64,000 nt of DNA, from the NCBI GenBank assembly GCA_016191845.1, contig JACPVF010000016.1:1-64000 (forward strand), written 5' to 3'. The position numbers and the translations under genes are program-made. Each line of letters opens with the position of its first letter. The stretch's first letter is position 1. Of this stretch, positions 8,004-15,549 are shown in pieces. The notes under the pieces were generated by a model that had not been told where the DNA came from, searched no databases, and saw only the letters and a list, made by a program, of their open reading frames with translations. The DNA comes from Chloroflexota bacterium (GTDB taxonomy: Bacteria > Chloroflexota > Anaerolineae > Anaerolineales > Villigracilaceae).

Positions 8004-9281
8004 CTAATCGGTCGCGGGAACGTGCCCCGCTTGCTGGGGCTTGTTCAAGGTCGCCGCGATGGGGTGGTTGAAGATGGTGAAGAAGATGTACACGCTCAGG
8101 CCTGCCATCACGACCGCACCGAACGCGCCCGGCGACCAGGTCCCGAAGGATTGCAACAGATATCCGCCCAGCACGGGAGCCAGGATGCGCGTGGAGCTTT
8201 CGATGGAGGCCGAGAAGCCCAGGATGCCGCCGATCTCCTGCGGCTGGACGGCCTTGGTCAGCGTGGACGATAGCAGCGTGTTGAGCAGCCCGCCCGAGAT
8301 GGCGGTGGGGGCCAGCACGACCAGCAGCCAGAACACGTTGGGGGCCAGCGCCCAACCGACCAGCGAGACGGTCATCAGCGCGCCGCCGAACAGGATCAGC
8401 TTATCCTCCTGGAAGCGCTGGGTCAGGCGGCCGATCAGGAAGCCCTGCACGAAGACCGAGAGCAGGCCCACGTAGGCCAGGATCAAACCCGTGTCGCGCG
8501 CCTGCAGGTTGAACTTGTTGAGCGCGTAGAGCGAGAAGATGGTCTGGAAGATGGCGAATGCCAGCCCGAAGAAGAAGCGCGTGGTGAGCAGCGAGCCTGT
8601 GAATGGACGGCGCAGGGCCGCCATCAGCGCGCCCAATGTGACGGCGGGCCGTTTCTCGGTCATCTGCGCTCGCCTTTCGGCGGTCAGTGACTCGGGCAGC
8701 CAGAAGAAGATCAGCATCAGGTTACTGAAGGAGAGCGCCGAAGCCACGAAGGCGGGCACGGCGTAGCCCCACTGGCTGAGCAGTCCGCCCGTGGCGGGGC
8801 CGATGATGAAGCCCAGGCCGAAGGCGGCGCCGATCATGCCCAGTCCCCTCGAACGGCTCTGGGCGTCGGTCACATCGGAGATGTAGGCCTGGGCCACGCT
8901 CAGGTTCCCGCCCGTCAGCCCGTCGATCATGCGGCTGAGGAACAGGATGCCCAGCACGAACTGATTGGCGGATTGTGCGCTGAAGGTCTTGGCCAGCGCA
9001 GCCCCGATCGGGTCGGCAAAGCCCAGCAGCAGAAACCCGACGAAGGTCCCGAAGACGGAGGCCAGCAGCACAGGACGGCGGCCGTAGCGGTCGGAGAGGC
9101 GTCCCAGCAGCGGGGCGCCGATCAATTGCATCAATGCGTACGAGGCCACCAGCAGGCCCGTCACAAATTCGGTCGCGCCGTATTTCTCGGCGTAGTAGGG
9201 CAGCAGCGGCAGGATCAGGCTGAAGCCGAGCAGGTCGACGAAGACGACGAAGATGATGGAGAAGAGACGTTTGTTGTTCAT
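8004..9281 (-). CDS. MFS transporter, TetA-like drug/proton antiporter family
   Basis: This 425-aa protein has 12 predicted membrane helices. Loop 2-3 carries GRLSDRYGRRPVLL, the motif A of the major facilitator superfamily, and helix 5 the antiporter-like GLGFIIGPATGGLLSQ. The closest recognisable group is the tetracycline-resistance-like DHA1 exporters. Substrate is unknown; in this island it might export a carotenoid precursor or metabolite or protect against photo-oxidised compounds, but that is speculation. AAAGGAA precedes the ATG and it starts 18 nt after the peroxiredoxin stop. Confidence 0.88.
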   Translation of the reverse strand: MNNKRLFSIIFVVFVDLLGFSLILPLLPYYAEKYGATEFVTGLLVASYALMQLIGAPLLGRLSDRYGRRPVLLASVFGTFVGFLLLGFADPIGAALAKTFSAQSANQFVLGILFLSRMIDGLTGGNLSVAQAYISDVTDAQSRSRGLGMIGAAFGLGFIIGPATGGLLSQWGYAVPAFVASALSFSNLMLIFFWLPESLTAERRAQMTEKRPAVTLGALMAALRRPFTGSLLTTRFFFGLAFAIFQTIFSLYALNKFNLQARDTGLILAYVGLLSVFVQGFLIGRLTQRFQEDKLILFGGALMTVSLVGWALAPNVFWLLVVLAPTAISGGLLNTLLSSTLTKAVQPQEIGGILGFSASIESSTRILAPVLGGYLLQSFGTWSPGAFGAVVMAGLSVYIFFTIFNHPIAATLNKPQQAGHVPATD

Positions 9282-9299
9282 GAGTTCCTTTTGTCAAAC

Positions 9300-9782
9300 T
9301 TATAAAGCATTCGAGGTTTCGTTCATACTTTTCAACAGCCCGAGGAGCTCCTCATTGGAGGGGATGTCGCTCGGGTCGTGCCCATAGTGGACGTAGCGCA
9401 CCAGGCCGGTCTTGTCCACGCTGACCTGGGCGGGCTGGCGTCCGAACTTGAACAGGTTGACCTCCTGCCCATATTTCTTCAAGACGGTGTGGGTCGGGTC
9501 GGGCAGGCCCACGAAGGGCAGATGATGTTCCTGCCAGTAACGGGTGAAGGCTTCGGCCTTTTCGGGGCCGACCACCACCACTTCCGTGTCGAGCGCGGTG
9601 AACTGGTCATAGTCGCGGCGCAACTGCGCCATGTGCCGTTGGCAGAACGGTCAGAAGAAGCCGCGGTTGAAGACCAGCAGCACGTTCTTCTTTCCGCGGA
9701 AGTCGGACAGACGCACTTCACGGCCGTGGAAATCGGTCAGCGTGAAGTCGGGGGCGGGGGTGTGGAGTTCGGCGCGGCTCAT
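9300..9782 (-). CDS. Peroxiredoxin-like thiol oxidoreductase, probable selenoprotein (UGA at residue 44)
   Basis: From ATG 9782 (AGGAAG upstream) the frame reads MSRAELHTPAPDFTLTDF, then LVFNRGFF, an in-frame TGA at 9653-9651, then PFCQRHMAQLRRDYDQF and continues to 9300, 160 residues in all. AhpC/TSA-like proteins of this family normally read RGFWCPFCRRHMAQL; the TGA replaces the first Cys, giving a U-x-x-C redox motif (Sec44, Cys47). Both flanks are intact with no frame change, so selenocysteine is more likely than a pseudogene. Conventional gene finding would start wrongly at MAQLRR (9632). It would reduce peroxides or disulfides in the cytosol. It lies between the DUF1295 gene and an MFS gene in the light/carotenoid run. 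A sequencing error remains possible. Confidence 0.72.
9624..9653 (-). promoter_or_regulatory. Candidate bacterial SECIS hairpin just after the UGA
   Basis: Immediately after the UGA the mRNA can form a small stem: CUGCC (9645-9641) with GGC and CAG (9630-9624, one bulged G), closing a ten-base loop with a GG pair at 9637-9636. The GG is about 14 nt after the UGA, slightly closer than in well-studied SECIS elements. This is a hand fold only. Confidence 0.4.
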
Positions 9783-9851
9783 GAGAGGCTTCCTATGGTG
9801 AGAGGGGTGGGTTGCGGAGCGAGCATGCTGACGGGGTTGCGCAACAGGCCC

Positions 9852-10721
9852 TTACTTCATGCGGGGGATGAGCACGGGCGTCCGCTTCTTGTACTCTTCG
9901 TACTCGGGCTGCCCGCCCCATTTCTGGTCCGCTTTTTTCTCGAGCAGCGGGATGCCGCTCACACGCGTCAGCAACAGTGTGACGAAGATGGGCGAGATCA
10001 ACGCGGTCCACTGCCAGCCTTGCAGCACGGGCAAAGCAATGACCGCGATGCCGATCCACAGCACGATCTCGCCGAAGTAATTCGGGTGGCGCGAGCGGGA
10101 CCACAATCCCGTCTGGATGAACTTGCCCTTGTTGGACGGGTCGGCGTTGAAGCGGCTCTTCTGTGTGTCGGCCACCACCTCGACGACGAAGCCGAAGGCC
10201 CAGATCAACGCGCCGACGACGGCGAACCCGTCCAGTTCCTTGCGGACCGAGGTCGTGATGGCCACCAGCGCCGCGGCGGCGGTGAAGGTCACCCACAGAG
10301 CCTGGATGGTCCACACGTTCAGGAAGCGGATGAAGGACGGTTTGATCTCGTCGAAGCGGTCATCCTTGCCTGCCTTGTGGATGCGGGTGAACAGGAAGGA
10401 GCCCAGTCGCAGCGCCCAGACGATAACGAGCGCTGCCAGCAGGATCGAGCGGGCATCGACATTTTTACTGTTGGAAAGCGCGATCATGACAATGGAAGCA
10501 TAGGTGATGCTGCCCGTCAGGTCAAAGAAGCGTTCAGTTTGCAACCAATAGGAAAGTATGAAAACTGCCCATTGCACCACGAAGATGAGTATGACCATCT
10601 GTGCGAAAACAGGAATTCCCGCACCTATGGCTCCGCCCTGACTGCCCGCCAGCGCCACCAGGGCGCCAATCAAGACCAGGAAGGGGAAAATGATCAGGGA
10701 ATTGCGATCTGTTGTTTTCAT
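9852..10721 (-). CDS. DUF1295-family membrane protein (steroid 5-alpha-reductase-like)
   Basis: This 289-aa polytopic membrane protein has seven or more hydrophobic segments and the C-terminal family motif RHPNYFGEIVLW, followed by PLLEKKADQKWGGQPEYEEYKKRTPVLIP. That pattern defines DUF1295 and related isoprenylcysteine methyltransferase or 5-alpha-reductase-like enzymes that act on isoprenoid or steroid substrates at the membrane with NADPH or SAM. The exact reaction is unknown; modification of an isoprenoid or carotenoid would fit the neighbours. Start MKTTDRN at 10721 has AAGGAA upstream and lies 10 nt after the DUF1475 stop. Confidence 0.8.
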   Translation of the reverse strand: MKTTDRNSLIIFPFLVLIGALVALAGSQGGAIGAGIPVFAQMVILIFVVQWAVFILSYWLQTERFFDLTGSITYASIVMIALSNSKNVDARSILLAALVIVWALRLGSFLFTRIHKAGKDDRFDEIKPSFIRFLNVWTIQALWVTFTAAAALVAITTSVRKELDGFAVVGALIWAFGFVVEVVADTQKSRFNADPSNKGKFIQTGLWSRSRHPNYFGEIVLWIGIAVIALPVLQGWQWTALISPIFVTLLLTRVSGIPLLEKKADQKWGGQPEYEEYKKRTPVLIPRMK

Positions 10722-10731
10722 GGAAAATTCC

Positions 10732-11058
10732 TTATGCGTGTTTGCCGAGCCAGAATTTGCGCCAGTCTCCACCACTGGCTTGCAGGGCCAGGAAGGCGTA
10801 CAGGCTGCCCGCAAAGAAGCCGAGAGTCATCATGGCGATCGTCCACAGGATGGCGACGGGCAGGGATTTCTCGCGGTAGATGATCCAGGCGGAGAAGAGC
10901 GTGAAGCCTGTGTAGAGATCCACCATCGAGACGATGCCCCAGGGCATGGCGAGCAGGCGGCCGCCTTCACCGAGGAAATCACCCACGGTGAACCCGTAGA
11001 TCAAGACGGCGGTCATCGCGAGGATGCCGAGCAGGGCGACGATCTTTGCAATTCTCAT
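10732..11058 (-). CDS. DUF1475-family small membrane protein
   Basis: This 108-aa protein has three to four hydrophobic helices (IVALLGILAMTAVLIYGF, MVDLYTGFTLFSAWIIY, ILWTIAMMTLGFFAGSLYAF) and matches the small DUF1475 group, of unknown function. AAGGAG precedes the ATG. It begins 3 nt after the DegV stop and ends 10 nt before the DUF1295 start, so the two membrane proteins are probably made together and may act together on a lipid or isoprenoid. Confidence 0.7.
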   Translation of the reverse strand: MRIAKIVALLGILAMTAVLIYGFTVGDFLGEGGRLLAMPWGIVSMVDLYTGFTLFSAWIIYREKSLPVAILWTIAMMTLGFFAGSLYAFLALQASGGDWRKFWLGKHA

Positions 11059-11061
11059 GAC

Positions 11062-11898
11062 TTACTCCTTGGAAATACAGGCGAACCCGAGCGCGCCAAT
11101 GCCGAGGTGTGCGCCCAGCACGGGCGTAATCTGTACGACGGGGACGGCGCTGTCGGGGAAATACGAGCGGACCTGTTCGCGCAGCCGCTGGGCCTCTTCG
11201 GTCACACCTGCGTGCAGGACGGCTAGTTTCTCATAGGGCGCGTACTCGTTCAGCCAGGCTAACACCTGTTCGGTGGCGCGTTTTTGCGTGCGGACGCGGT
11301 GTGCGGTCGGTTTGCCGAGGTGCATGTGCAGCAGCGGCTTGATCTGCAGGATCTCGCCCAGGTTGGCGAGCGCGAAGTGCATCCGTCCGCTGCGGCGCAG
11401 GTATTCGAGCGTTTTTAATGAAGCGAAGACGTAGGTGTGCTTCATCGTATTTTGCAATGCAGAGAGGATCTGGTCGGTCAGCTTGTCGACTTGTGCCAGT
11501 TGGGCGGCTTTTTCGACAAGGAAGCCTGTGCCCAGGCTGAGCTGCCCCGAATCCAGCACGGTGACGGGGATGCGCGTGAACTCTTCCGCTGCAGCGCGTG
11601 CCGAGTTGATCGTGCCGCTTAGACTCTCGCTGATGTGAATGGACAGGATGGCCTGTGCGCCTTCGTTTGCCAGACGCTCGTAGATTCGTGTGAAAACCTC
11701 GGGTCCAGGCGCGGCGGTCTTGGGATGAGGGACGTACTTGGGCAGGCGGGTGTAGAACTCCTCGCGGGTCAGGTCCACGCCGTCGAGGTAGGTATGGTCT
11801 CCTGCATGGATGTGCAGAGGCACGACCGTGATGCCGAGTCGCTGGACTGTCTCGAGGGGCAGGTCACAGGTGCTGTCAGTGACGATACGGATGCTCAT
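11062..11898 (-). CDS. DegV family fatty-acid-binding protein
   Basis: This 278-aa protein begins with the family hallmark MSIRIVTDSTCDLP and contains KTAAPGPEVF, SIHISESLSGTINSA and VLDSGQLSLGTGFLV, the fatty-acid-binding pocket residues. In Firmicutes the homologue (FakB) presents exogenous fatty acids to the kinase FakA. No fakA is visible in the window. The ATG overlaps the stop of the DICT gene by one base (TAATG), so the two are coupled. Its role in the carotenoid run is not obvious; lipid supply for membranes is a guess. Confidence 0.9.
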   Translation of the reverse strand: MSIRIVTDSTCDLPLETVQRLGITVVPLHIHAGDHTYLDGVDLTREEFYTRLPKYVPHPKTAAPGPEVFTRIYERLANEGAQAILSIHISESLSGTINSARAAAEEFTRIPVTVLDSGQLSLGTGFLVEKAAQLAQVDKLTDQILSALQNTMKHTYVFASLKTLEYLRRSGRMHFALANLGEILQIKPLLHMHLGKPTAHRVRTQKRATEQVLAWLNEYAPYEKLAVLHAGVTEEAQRLREQVRSYFPDSAVPVVQITPVLGAHLGIGALGFACISKE

Positions 11899-12464
11899 TA
11901 TCCCTCCTGGTCTTTGGGGGAGACGGGTTCGGGAATTTGCACGGGATACATCTGGTGCAGCAGGCGGATCACCTGATAGGCAGTCTCGGGTTCGAAGGTG
12001 TAAAAGCCCTCATACAGTCGCTGACCATTCCCGGCATCGATCTCTTCTGCCAGCAGGGTGGCGTACAAGCCCGCCCCATAAGCCACCACGAACCAGTATT
12101 TTTCGAGCGGGGTCCCGCTGGTGCTGATGCCGATGGTGCGCGGCCATTTGGGGAGCGGCGCGTCGGGTACGCCGTACAGCCATAGCTGCCGCGCCGACTC
12201 GGCCACGCGTTTGTATTGTTTTGCCTGCGCTGCGATGCGCGAATAATATTGGAACGAGACATGAGTATCAGCCACGCCGCTGGTCTCGATGACGGAATCT
12301 TCGATCAGATGGCTGATCTCGATCATGCTGCGCACCGAAAAGATGTAGCGAAAACTCGAATGATGCAGGTCTTGCGGTTTAAGATTGGCGATGAAGCCTT
12401 CCGTCCGCGGCGAGAAATGTGGCAGCAGGTTGTGATAGAAGGTGGAAAAAACGTCGTTGTTCAT
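11898..12464 (-). CDS. DICT-like sensory domain protein
   Basis: This 188-aa soluble protein resembles the DICT sensory domain: VRSMIEISHLIEDSVIE, then a conserved FQ, GTPLEKYWFVVAYGAGLYATLLAEE and an EGFYTFEP segment, in the order seen in DICT modules. DICT domains are found alone or fused to MerR DNA-binding domains and are thought to sense an unknown, possibly light-related, signal. The start overlaps the CarH-type regulator stop by 4 bp (ATGA), so both are translated in fixed proportion. It may modulate the photoreceptor. There are no membrane segments or Cys clusters. The assignment is by pattern only. Confidence 0.65.
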   Translation of the reverse strand: MNNDVFSTFYHNLLPHFSPRTEGFIANLKPQDLHHSSFRYIFSVRSMIEISHLIEDSVIETSGVADTHVSFQYYSRIAAQAKQYKRVAESARQLWLYGVPDAPLPKWPRTIGISTSGTPLEKYWFVVAYGAGLYATLLAEEIDAGNGQRLYEGFYTFEPETAYQVIRLLHQMYPVQIPEPVSPKDQEG

Positions 12465-13777
12465 GTCTCAACTTGTCTGGCCTGGTCTTGCAGCCAGGCC
12501 TTGATGGGAGCGCCAACGCCGTTGATATGCTTGTCCACGGCGGTGGAATAATTTTTCATGAAGTCGGCCAGTTCCTGCGGCGGGCGGTTGTGAGCGTGCA
12601 TGAGCGTCTTCAGCCATTCCAATTCTTGCGAGACGTGGTTCATGTTGCCCAGCGACAGGGCGGCGGCGATGTTATCGCCCAGGAAGTGAATGCCCGTGTT
12701 GATTCCTTCCGCGTTCATCTCGGACGAGACCATTTCCTTGATGCTGCTCTCGATATGCAACCGATGCAGGTTGAAGGCTTCCAGGGCGGCCAGGCATTCA
12801 GGCGGGATGGCTTTCGTCTCATGCGGCTGGAGCGGCTCGTGCAGGAGGGCCTCGACGGCGTCGATGGAGTCGTTGACCGAGGCGCCCAGGAAATGACCCT
12901 GGATGCTCTCGCTCAGGCTGGGATGCAGGTTGAAGATGCGGCCGCCGAAACCGATGCGGATCTGTCCGTTATTGAGGGCCAGCGCGGTGGAATGGAGCGC
13001 GGCCGCGCTGATGAGTGTCTGTGCGACGAGCACCACCAGGTCCGCGCCGACGGCGGTCACCGTTTCGGTGAAACGCTCCGCAGGGACGTTGGCGCCCAGA
13101 TACACGACGTTCAGTCCGCGGCGGCGCAGGAGGAGCGCCAGCAGCAGGGGAGTGAAGGTGTGCCACTCCTCGGAGGGACAGCCGATCAGGATGGTCTGTT
13201 TGCGGGTGGCCTTGGGAGAGGCGCTCAGGAGCGTATCCAGGCGGCGCATGGCCAGGGCCGAGGCAAAATGTTCCTGCTGCACACTGGCGCGGTTCTCGTA
13301 CCAGTATTGCCCGATCTCCGACATGCCGCGTTGCAGCACTTCCGTGCAGACCCGTTCGACGGGATACATGGCGAAGGCCTGGTTGAGCACTTCCTCGGCC
13401 TCGGTCTCGTTATAGTTGAGGCAGGCCCGCAGCCACTGTCCGCGCAGGGCGTCGAGGCTGGTTTCGGGGATGCCGAAAGCGGCGGGGACGGAGGCGGCTG
13501 CCTGTGAAGCGGAACCCGCCAACGGGTCCACGCCTGTGGCATGATGCTCGTTCCACATGTCCACTGCACGGGAAATGCTCATCCCCTCCGCCTGACGGGC
13601 GATCAGCCATTTGATGGTCTCGATGTCGTACTGCGAGTACAGACGATGACCGCCCGGCGTGCGCTGGGGCAGGGGCAGGCCGTAGCGGCGTTCCCAGGCG
13701 CGCAGCGTATCGGCGGAAATGTCCGTCTCTTTCAAGACGGCTTTCAGATTGTAGACGGGGGACTTGCTGATGGACAT
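12461..13777 (-). CDS. CarH/LitR-type MerR regulator with B12-binding photosensor domain
   Basis: This 438-aa protein has an N-terminal MerR winged helix (VYNLKAVLKETDISADTLRA, RYGLPLP, GGHRLYS), a helical cobalamin-cap domain with W159-x9-E169-H170 (the signature of adenosylcobalamin light sensors), and a Rossmann-like B12 domain with E204-x-H206, the expected lower axial ligand. The usual Gly three residues after the His is replaced by Thr. About 110 extra residues follow at the C-terminus, with no known fold. In the dark such proteins tetramerise on AdoB12 and repress carotenoid genes; light breaks the Co-C bond. Start at 13777 has GGAG upstream. Genes after it overlap by 4 bp. Confidence 0.88.
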   Translation of the reverse strand: MSISKSPVYNLKAVLKETDISADTLRAWERRYGLPLPQRTPGGHRLYSQYDIETIKWLIARQAEGMSISRAVDMWNEHHATGVDPLAGSASQAAASVPAAFGIPETSLDALRGQWLRACLNYNETEAEEVLNQAFAMYPVERVCTEVLQRGMSEIGQYWYENRASVQQEHFASALAMRRLDTLLSASPKATRKQTILIGCPSEEWHTFTPLLLALLLRRRGLNVVYLGANVPAERFTETVTAVGADLVVLVAQTLISAAALHSTALALNNGQIRIGFGGRIFNLHPSLSESIQGHFLGASVNDSIDAVEALLHEPLQPHETKAIPPECLAALEAFNLHRLHIESSIKEMVSSEMNAEGINTGIHFLGDNIAAALSLGNMNHVSQELEWLKTLMHAHNRPPQELADFMKNYSTAVDKHINGVGAPIKAWLQDQARQVET

Positions 13778-13803
13778 GTCGAACTCCAGGGGGAAGAGAT
13801 GGG

Positions 13804-13834
13804 CAGTTTGCAAAGGTTTTGCAAGGATATTGTA
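13804..13834 (-). promoter_or_regulatory. Candidate carH promoter and CarH-box
   Basis: On the minus strand a -10-like TACAAT (13834-13829) is followed by a 22-bp box, CTTGCAAAACC then TTTGCAAACTG (13825-13804), which has 18 of 22 identities to the crtB promoter segment at 15484-15505. The two 11-bp halves mirror the 11-bp spacing known for CarH operators. It would let the regulator control its own gene. Confidence 0.45.
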
Positions 13835-13864
13835 CCTGCTTTGTCTCTAATTTCCTCTCAGATT

Positions 13865-15394
13865 TTAGGCAGCGGCATGTTCCAGTTGGGCGTCTGCCAC
13901 GCGCGATCCCTTGAATTCTTTGAGGATGCGCTCCGTGGTCAGGCGGGCGGAGAGCAGCACAATGGGCAGGCCCGTGCCTGGGTGGGTGGATGCGCCTGCG
14001 AAGTACAGGTTCTTGTATTTGGCGTGGCGGTTCTGTGGGCGCAGGAAACCGACCTGCCAGAAGTTATGGCTCAGGCCGAAGGCTGCGCCCTTTGCCAGGT
14101 TGAAACGTTCCTGCCAGGTCTTGGGGGTGTAGGTGATCTCGAACTTGATATGTTCGCGCAGGTCGGTGATGCCCATCTCTTTGGCGATGCGGGTGAAGAC
14201 GGTTTCACGGGCCTTGTTTACCATCGCATCCCAATCTTGTTTGGTGCGGGCTTCGAGATGGCCGACGGGGACCAGCACGTAGAAGGTGTCCTGGCCCTCG
14301 GGTGCGGCGGCGGGGTCGGTGCGGACGGGCGCGTGGATGTAGAAGGATGGCTCGTCGGGCAGGCGGTGCTCCTGGAAGATCTGGTCGAAGGAGGCCTTGT
14401 AGTCGCCGCCGAGGAAGACGTTGTGATGCGCCACCTGCGGATATTGCTTGTCCACGCCCCAGTAGAACATGATGGTGGAGCAGGTATAGAGTTTCTCGTC
14501 CAGTTTTTTCGCTTCGACGGGATCGGGCAGCAACTGGTCGTAGATGTAGGGCAGGTCCGCGTTGCCGACGAAGAGGTCCGCGCTGAACGCGCGCCCATCT
14601 TCTAATTCCGCGCCGACGACCTTGGAACCATCCACTTTCAACTTCTTCACGGGTGCGTTGTAGATGAATTCCACGCCCAATTTCTCGGCGACGCGGGCCA
14701 ACGCCTGGATGCCTGCGTACATGCCGCCCATCGGATACCACACACCCTCGGCCAGCTCCGTGTACTGGAGCAGGGAGTAGGTGGCGGGCGCGTCGTACGG
14801 ACTGAGGCCCAGGTACATGTTCTGGAAGGTGAAAGCAGCCTTCAGGCGTTCATCCTTGAAGAAGCGGCTGGTGTTGGTGTAATGCTTTTGCAGCGCCTTG
14901 AGTTGGAAGATGAGTGGCAGGTTGGCCAGGCTGAAGTATTCGAAGATGTTGTAGAAGTTGCGCCCGACGAACTTTTCGAGCGAGAGCTTGTAGTGTCTGG
15001 CGCCTTCCGCGATGTAGGAAAGGAAGCCTGTGAAGGCTGTTGGTTCGACGTGCTCGAGTTGAGTCTGCATCTCGCCGATGTTCGAAGTCAATTGCAGCTG
15101 CAGCCCGTCTTCGAAGTGGACCTTGTAGGTCGGGTCGATGCGGCGCAGGTCGAGGTGGTCGCTCATCCGCTCGCCGAGCGAGGCGAAGGTTTCCTCCCAG
15201 ACCTCGGGCATCAGGAACAGGGTCGGGCCGATGTCGAAGCGGTGGCCGTCGCGGATGATCTGATTGCAGCGCCCGCCAGAATTCCCATTCTTCTCCAGTA
15301 CGGTCACATCGTATCCATTTTTGGCCAGGCGGGCGGCCGTGGCGATTCCGCCGATGCCAGCGCCGATCACGAGGGCAGTGGGTTTGTGAGACAT
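13865..15394 (-). CDS. crtI: Phytoene desaturase
   Basis: This 509-aa FAD enzyme begins with the dinucleotide-binding motif LVIGAGIGGIATAARLA and VLEKNGNSGGR, and ends with the carotenoid desaturase signature YFAGASTHPGTGLPIVLLSA. It converts phytoene to lycopene in the membrane through successive dehydrogenations. Start MSHKPTAL at 15394 has GAAGG upstream; the frame reaching 15424 has no signal. It is the first gene of the minus-strand run and diverges from crtB with 155 bp between starts. The carH gene begins 87 bp after its stop. The number of desaturation steps cannot be read from sequence. Confidence 0.93.
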   Translation of the reverse strand: MSHKPTALVIGAGIGGIATAARLAKNGYDVTVLEKNGNSGGRCNQIIRDGHRFDIGPTLFLMPEVWEETFASLGERMSDHLDLRRIDPTYKVHFEDGLQLQLTSNIGEMQTQLEHVEPTAFTGFLSYIAEGARHYKLSLEKFVGRNFYNIFEYFSLANLPLIFQLKALQKHYTNTSRFFKDERLKAAFTFQNMYLGLSPYDAPATYSLLQYTELAEGVWYPMGGMYAGIQALARVAEKLGVEFIYNAPVKKLKVDGSKVVGAELEDGRAFSADLFVGNADLPYIYDQLLPDPVEAKKLDEKLYTCSTIMFYWGVDKQYPQVAHHNVFLGGDYKASFDQIFQEHRLPDEPSFYIHAPVRTDPAAAPEGQDTFYVLVPVGHLEARTKQDWDAMVNKARETVFTRIAKEMGITDLREHIKFEITYTPKTWQERFNLAKGAAFGLSHNFWQVGFLRPQNRHAKYKNLYFAGASTHPGTGLPIVLLSARLTTERILKEFKGSRVADAQLEHAAA

Positions 15395-15437
15395 TGAAAT
15401 ACCTTCTTTCAGTCGAATATCCAAGTTGATGGATGGG

Positions 15438-15522
15438 ATTATACCTTTTGTCTATAATTTGTCAAGATTTATTTGGAAATAACTTTGCAAAACCTTGACA
15501 AATTGTATAATTTGGATAGAAT
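15438..15522. promoter_or_regulatory. Divergent crtI/crtB promoters with CarH-like repeats
   Basis: crtI (minus): TTGACA at 15465-15460, 16-bp spacer, TATAAT at 15443-15438. crtB (plus): TTGACA at 15495-15500, 16-bp spacer, TAGAAT at 15517-15522. In the crtI promoter TTGACA and TAGACA are spaced exactly 11 bp; CarH-type regulators bind 11-bp repeats containing TnnACA across the -35. The crtB -35 is preceded 11 bp upstream by TTTGCAAAACC, repeated in the carH promoter. The inverted AATTTGTCAAG/CTTGACAAATT pair links both -35 boxes. Confidence 0.65.
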
Positions 15523-15549
15523 AGGCCCATACGAAACTCGGAGGCAGAC

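Noticed and set aside
9300-9632. Short ORF starting MAQLRR taken as the full peroxiredoxin gene
   Set aside because: It lacks the N-terminal half of the thioredoxin fold and an SD; the frame continues upstream through a TGA.
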